DNA from: Nigerium sp.
GTDB lineage: Bacteria; Actinomycetota; Actinomycetes; Propionibacteriales; Propionibacteriaceae
Assembly: GCA_016711325.1 (NCBI GenBank)
Contig: JADJTH010000008.1
Location: 434,001-498,000 of the forward strand
Direction of reading: 5' to 3'
DNA length: 64,000 bases
In this document: positions 60,734-64,000 of the stretch, one piece after another
Layout of the letters: each line of letters starts with the position of its first letter
Position numbering within the stretch: the stretch's first letter is position 1
Program-made: the position numbers and the translations under genes
The notes under the pieces: generated by a model
Databases searched by the model: none
Told to the model about the DNA's origin: nothing
What the model saw: the letters and a program-made list of their open reading frames with translations, nothing else

Positions 60734-60739
60734 TAAGCT
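60734..60739 (+). promoter_or_regulatory. -10 box of leaderless pyridoxamine-oxidase-like gene promoter
   Basis: TAAGCT, 7 bases before GTG 60747; supports that start over ATG 60768. Confidence 0.55.
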
Positions 60740-60746
60740 CGCCTGT

Positions 60747-61139
60747 GTGGATTCTCAGGGCTACATCATGACGATCGAACCCGACGAGTGTCGCCGCCTG
60801 CTTGCCGAGGCCGTGGTGGGGCGTGTGTCGTGGGTCTCGCCGACCCGGGGTATCCAGGTGCTGCCGGTGAATTACGAGTTCGAAGGCGACCGGGTGCTGT
60901 TTCGCGTCGCCTCCCACTCGGTCCTGGCCGAGTTGATCGCTCCGACCGAGGTCGCCTTCGAGGTGGACGATCTCGACGCGGAGACGGCGACAGGCTGGAG
61001 CGTGCTCGGACAGGGCACGAGCCGGGGTTTCGACGGCGCTGTTCCCGACACCTCGCCGTGGGCGCCCGGCGACCGCGCGACCGCCATCGCCGTCGACCTG
61101 CGTGCGGTGTCCGGACGGTCGGTGTCGCGCGAGGACTGA
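60747..61139 (+). CDS. Pyridoxamine 5'-phosphate oxidase family (split-barrel flavin/F420) protein
   Basis: 130 residues. The split-barrel pattern is ECRRLLAEAVVGRVSWVSPT, IQVLPVNYEFEGDRVLFRVA, LAELIAPTEVAFEVDDLDAE, a small FMN- or F420-binding fold (PNPOx-like). It lacks the extra residues of true PdxH, so an oxidoreductase or sensor role is more likely. The start is either GTG 60747 (leaderless) or ATG 60768. Confidence 0.8.
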   Translation: MDSQGYIMTIEPDECRRLLAEAVVGRVSWVSPTRGIQVLPVNYEFEGDRVLFRVASHSVLAELIAPTEVAFEVDDLDAETATGWSVLGQGTSRGFDGAVPDTSPWAPGDRATAIAVDLRAVSGRSVSRED

Positions 61140-61229
61140 ACGCGGCTGACGGGCCGCGGTCGCCGGGACCCCGACCGCCGCACGCATGATCGCGCCGGAC
61201 GCGGACGCCGCCGGTAGAGTGGGCGGGCC

Positions 61230-64000
61230 ATGAACGACCTGCCCACGATCACGTTCGACGACGCCCTGCCGATTTCGGCGGCCGTCGACGAGATCGCCGC
61301 GCTTGTGGCCGGCCATCAGGTGATCGTCGTCGCGGGCGAGACGGGGTCAGGCAAGACTACCCAGTTGCCGAAGATCGCCCTCCTCGCCGGCCGCACACGC
61401 ATCGCCCACACCCAGCCGCGGCGCATCGCGGCCCGGACGGTCGCCGCCCGGATCGCCTCCGAGATGGGCGTCGAGCTCGGCTCGACCGTCGGCTACCAGG
61501 TGCGCTTCACGCGCAAGGCCGGCCGGCAGACGGCGGTCAAGCTGATGACCGACGGCATCTTGCTCGCAGAAATCGGACACGACCGCGACCTGCGCGCCTA
61601 CGACACGATCATCGTCGACGAGGCGCACGAGCGGTCCCTCAACATCGACTTCCTGCTCGGCTACCTCAAGCAATTGCTGCCGCGGCGTCCGGATCTGAAG
61701 GTGATCATCACCTCCGCGACCATCGATACCGCCCGGTTCAGCGAGCACTTCGACGACGCGCCGATCGTCGAAGTGTCGGGGCGCACCTACCCGGTCGAGG
61801 TGGTCTACGAGCCGCTCGGCACCGACGCCGACCTGATCGACGGCATCACCCGCGCGGTGACCCGGTTGCACGCGATCGGCGAGGGCGACGTGCTCGTGTT
61901 CTGTTCGGGCGAACGCGACATCCGGGACGCGGCCGACGCGATCAACGCGCTCGCCTTGGCGCGCACCGAGGTGCTGCCGCTGTTCGCCCGACTGTCGGCC
62001 CACGAGCAGGACCGCGTGTTCGCGCCGCATTCCGGGTTGCGCGTCGTGCTCGCCACCAACGTCGCCGAGACCTCGCTCACCGTCCCCGGCATCCGCTACG
62101 TCGTCGACCCCGGCTACGCGCGGATCAGCCGCTATTCGGCGCGCACCAAGGTGCAGCGGCTGCCGATCGAGCCGATCAGTCAGGCGTCCGCCAATCAGCG
62201 CGCCGGCCGCTGCGGACGCCTCGGCCCCGGAATCTGCATCCGGCTGTACTCCGAAGAGGACTTCGCCTCGCGCCCGGAGTTCACCGAGCCCGAGATCCTG
62301 CGCACGAACCTGGCGTCGGTCATCCTGCAGATGGCCGACGCCCGCCTCGGCGCCATCGAGGACTTCCCGTTCGTCGAGCCTCCCGACCGCAGCCAGGTGC
62401 GTGACGGTCTGCGGCTGCTCCGCGAGCTCGGCGCCCTCCAGGCCGAGTCGCGGCACGACGAGACGCCCGGCGACCGACGGGCGGACGCGGCCAAGCCTGG
62501 TCGGGCGGGCCAGCGTCTCACCGCCACCGGACGTCTCCTCGCCCGCCTGCCCCTCGACCCGCGCCTGGGCCGCATGCTGGTCGAGGCCGGACGCCGCGGC
62601 GTCACCTGGGACGTCCTGCCGATCGTCGCCGCGCTCGCGATTCCCGACGTGCGCGAGCGTCCGGCGGACAAACAGGCAGAGGCGGACGGACTGCACCGCA
62701 GGTTCTGGTCGTCCGAGGGCGTCCAGCCTGGCCAACCGGCCGACGGCGAGCGCGACCCCTCCGACATCGCCGCCCTGTGGCGGCTGTGGGACTACCTGAG
62801 GCGACAGCGCTACGAGCTGTCCGGCAACGCCTTCCGACGGATGTGCCGCGACGAGTACCTCAACTTCCTGCGCATTCGCGAATGGCAGGATCTGGTCTCC
62901 CAGCTCCGCGAGGTGATCGGCGAACTCGGCCTGGACACGACCGCCGACGACGACCCCGACCGGCGCCGCGCCCAGGCGCGGGAGCCGCGCCCGGCGTCCG
63001 GGCACGTCCCCGACTGGGCGTCGATCCACACGGCGATCCTGTCGGGTCTGCTCAGCCACGTCGGGCTGATCGACGCCCGCAGCCTCGCCGCGGCTCCGGC
63101 GCGCAAGGGCCGGCGTCCGATCGCCGACTATCTCGGCGCCCGGGGCGCACGGTTCGCGATCCAGCCCGGCAGCGCGTCCGCGAAGGCGACTCCGCCGCTC
63201 GTCATGGCCGTCGAACTCGTCGAGACGACCCGGCTGTGGGCACGGACGGTGGCGCCGGTCGAGGCCGCGTGGGTCGAGCAGGTGGGGGAGCACCTCCTCA
63301 CCCGCAGCTACTCCGAGCCGCGCTGGTCGGCCCGCGCGGGTCAATGCGTCGCCACCGAGAAGGTGAGCCTGCTCGGCGTCCCGATCATCGCCGACCGCCA
63401 GGTCAGCTACCAGCGCATCGACCCCGTGGTGGCCCGCGAGGTGTTCCTGCAGTCCGCGCTGGTCGAGGGGCAGTGGCGCACGCGCCACCATTTCTTCGCG
63501 CGCAACGAGCGAGTTCGCGCCGAGGCCGCCGACCTCGAGGAACGCGCCCGCCGCCGCGACATCGTCGCCGACGACGCCTCGATCCTCGCGTTCTACGACG
63601 CCCGTATTCCGGCCGGGATCACCTCGGTCGCCCACTTCGACCGGTGGTGGCGCGACAAGCGCCGCGGCGACGAGGGCCACCTCGATCTCACCCTCGGCGA
63701 CCTCGTCGCCGCCTCGGATGTCGCGGACGCCGCCGCGTTCCCCGACATCTGGACCACCGGTCCCACCGATCTTCCCGTCCACTACGTGTTCGACCCCGGC
63801 GCGGGCACCGACGGCGTCAGCATCGACGTCGACGTCACCGTGCTCAACCAGGTGGACGCCGCAGGGTTCACCTGGCAGGTGCCGGGCCTGCGCCACGAGC
63901 TGGCGACGGAGCTGATCCGGTCGCTGCCGAAGGCCGTCCGGACGCGGTTCGTGCCGGCCCCCGACTGGGCGCGTCGCGCGATCTCCTGGCTCGAGGACCA
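61230..64000 (+). CDS. hrpA: ATP-dependent RNA helicase HrpA (3' end beyond window)
   Basis: The first 923 codons of a protein expected to be about 1,300 residues. DExH motifs: GETGSGKTTQLPK at 36-48, TQPRRIAARTVAARIA, DEAH at 130-133, SAT at 162-164, ATNVAETSLTVPGIRYVVD and QRAGRCGR. After the helicase core the HA2/OB region and the DUF3418 C-terminal domain begin. HrpA resolves stalled ribosomes on mRNA. TAGAGT lies 9 bases before the ATG with no Shine-Dalgarno. The frame runs off the window edge intact. Confidence 0.95.
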   Translation, partial: MNDLPTITFDDALPISAAVDEIAALVAGHQVIVVAGETGSGKTTQLPKIALLAGRTRIAHTQPRRIAARTVAARIASEMGVELGSTVGYQVRFTRKAGRQTAVKLMTDGILLAEIGHDRDLRAYDTIIVDEAHERSLNIDFLLGYLKQLLPRRPDLKVIITSATIDTARFSEHFDDAPIVEVSGRTYPVEVVYEPLGTDADLIDGITRAVTRLHAIGEGDVLVFCSGERDIRDAADAINALALARTEVLPLFARLSAHEQDRVFAPHSGLRVVLATNVAETSLTVPGIRYVVDPGYARISRYSARTKVQRLPIEPISQASANQRAGRCGRLGPGICIRLYSEEDFASRPEFTEPEILRTNLASVILQMADARLGAIEDFPFVEPPDRSQVRDGLRLLRELGALQAESRHDETPGDRRADAAKPGRAGQRLTATGRLLARLPLDPRLGRMLVEAGRRGVTWDVLPIVAALAIPDVRERPADKQAEADGLHRRFWSSEGVQPGQPADGERDPSDIAALWRLWDYLRRQRYELSGNAFRRMCRDEYLNFLRIREWQDLVSQLREVIGELGLDTTADDDPDRRRAQAREPRPASGHVPDWASIHTAILSGLLSHVGLIDARSLAAAPARKGRRPIADYLGARGARFAIQPGSASAKATPPLVMAVELVETTRLWARTVAPVEAAWVEQVGEHLLTRSYSEPRWSARAGQCVATEKVSLLGVPIIADRQVSYQRIDPVVAREVFLQSALVEGQWRTRHHFFARNERVRAEAADLEERARRRDIVADDASILAFYDARIPAGITSVAHFDRWWRDKRRGDEGHLDLTLGDLVAASDVADAAAFPDIWTTGPTDLPVHYVFDPGAGTDGVSIDVDVTVLNQVDAAGFTWQVPGLRHELATELIRSLPKAVRTRFVPAPDWARRAISWLED

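Overview
This 64 kb window is chromosomal DNA from a high-GC Gram-positive bacterium. Codon use is strongly GC-biased, GTG starts are common, and there is an actinobacterial gene set: clgR, DUF3046, recA, recX, miaB, miaA, dapF, hflX, lexA, nrdR and class II nrdJ, plus a short FtsK-family translocase, an MT0933-like small protein and a CU044_5270-family protein. The combination fits Actinomycetota, most likely the Propionibacteriales; the family-level guess is inference. Nearly all DNA is coding. I see no insertion sequence, prophage, CRISPR array or rRNA. Two tRNA genes (Gln-CTG, Glu-CTC) are present.

Layout. 1-18 kb is dominated by branched-chain amino acid synthesis: the end of ilvB, ilvN, ilvC, leuB, ilvE, a citramalate synthase (cimA), and leuC-leuD divergent from an IclR regulator. 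Together these can make 2-oxobutyrate from pyruvate and acetyl-CoA and carry it on to isoleucine. Interspersed are a DedA protein, a Tat-exported amidase, a tail-anchored orphan, thiol peroxidase, a DUF1707 protein, an FAH-family hydrolase, a CPBP protease, the tRNAs and a P-type ATPase. 18-24.5 kb holds an FtsX-type ABC exporter, a soluble histidine kinase and its probable LuxR-type response regulator (separated by about 1 kb holding a 52-residue membrane protein, a YnfA protein, a nested inverted repeat and an ATPase remnant), then an ECF sigma factor with a CU044_5270 partner. 24.7-42 kb is housekeeping: ddl-thiL, an MHS-family transporter, ftsK, rimO-pgsA-pncC-clgR-DUF3046-recA-recX-miaB, miaA, a PfkB kinase and dapF-hflX. 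42-47 kb is a trehalose unit (LacI regulator, phosphotrehalase, a PTS permease with domain order A-B-C). 47-54 kb is DNA repair and nucleotide metabolism: dinG, lexA, an SOS-controlled small membrane protein, nrdR and nrdJ. 54-64 kb holds a DUF1648 protein, an inositol-phosphatase-family enzyme, a polar amino acid ABC importer, an acyltransferase, an AEC carrier, a flavin/F420-type oxidoreductase-like protein and the first 923 codons of hrpA.

Regulation readable from the sequence: SOS boxes at recA, lexA and the small gene divergent from lexA; a second, RecA-NDp (PafBC-type) promoter at recA; a pair of NrdR boxes before nrdR-nrdJ; an 18-bp palindrome between the ABC exporter and the histidine kinase; an inverted repeat between the IclR gene and leuCD; and a 15-bp palindrome before treC. 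Many genes have a TANNNT box 6-8 bases before the start codon and no Shine-Dalgarno sequence, indicating widespread leaderless transcription. A heptamer, GGCGTCC/GGACGCC, is about ten times more frequent than base composition predicts.
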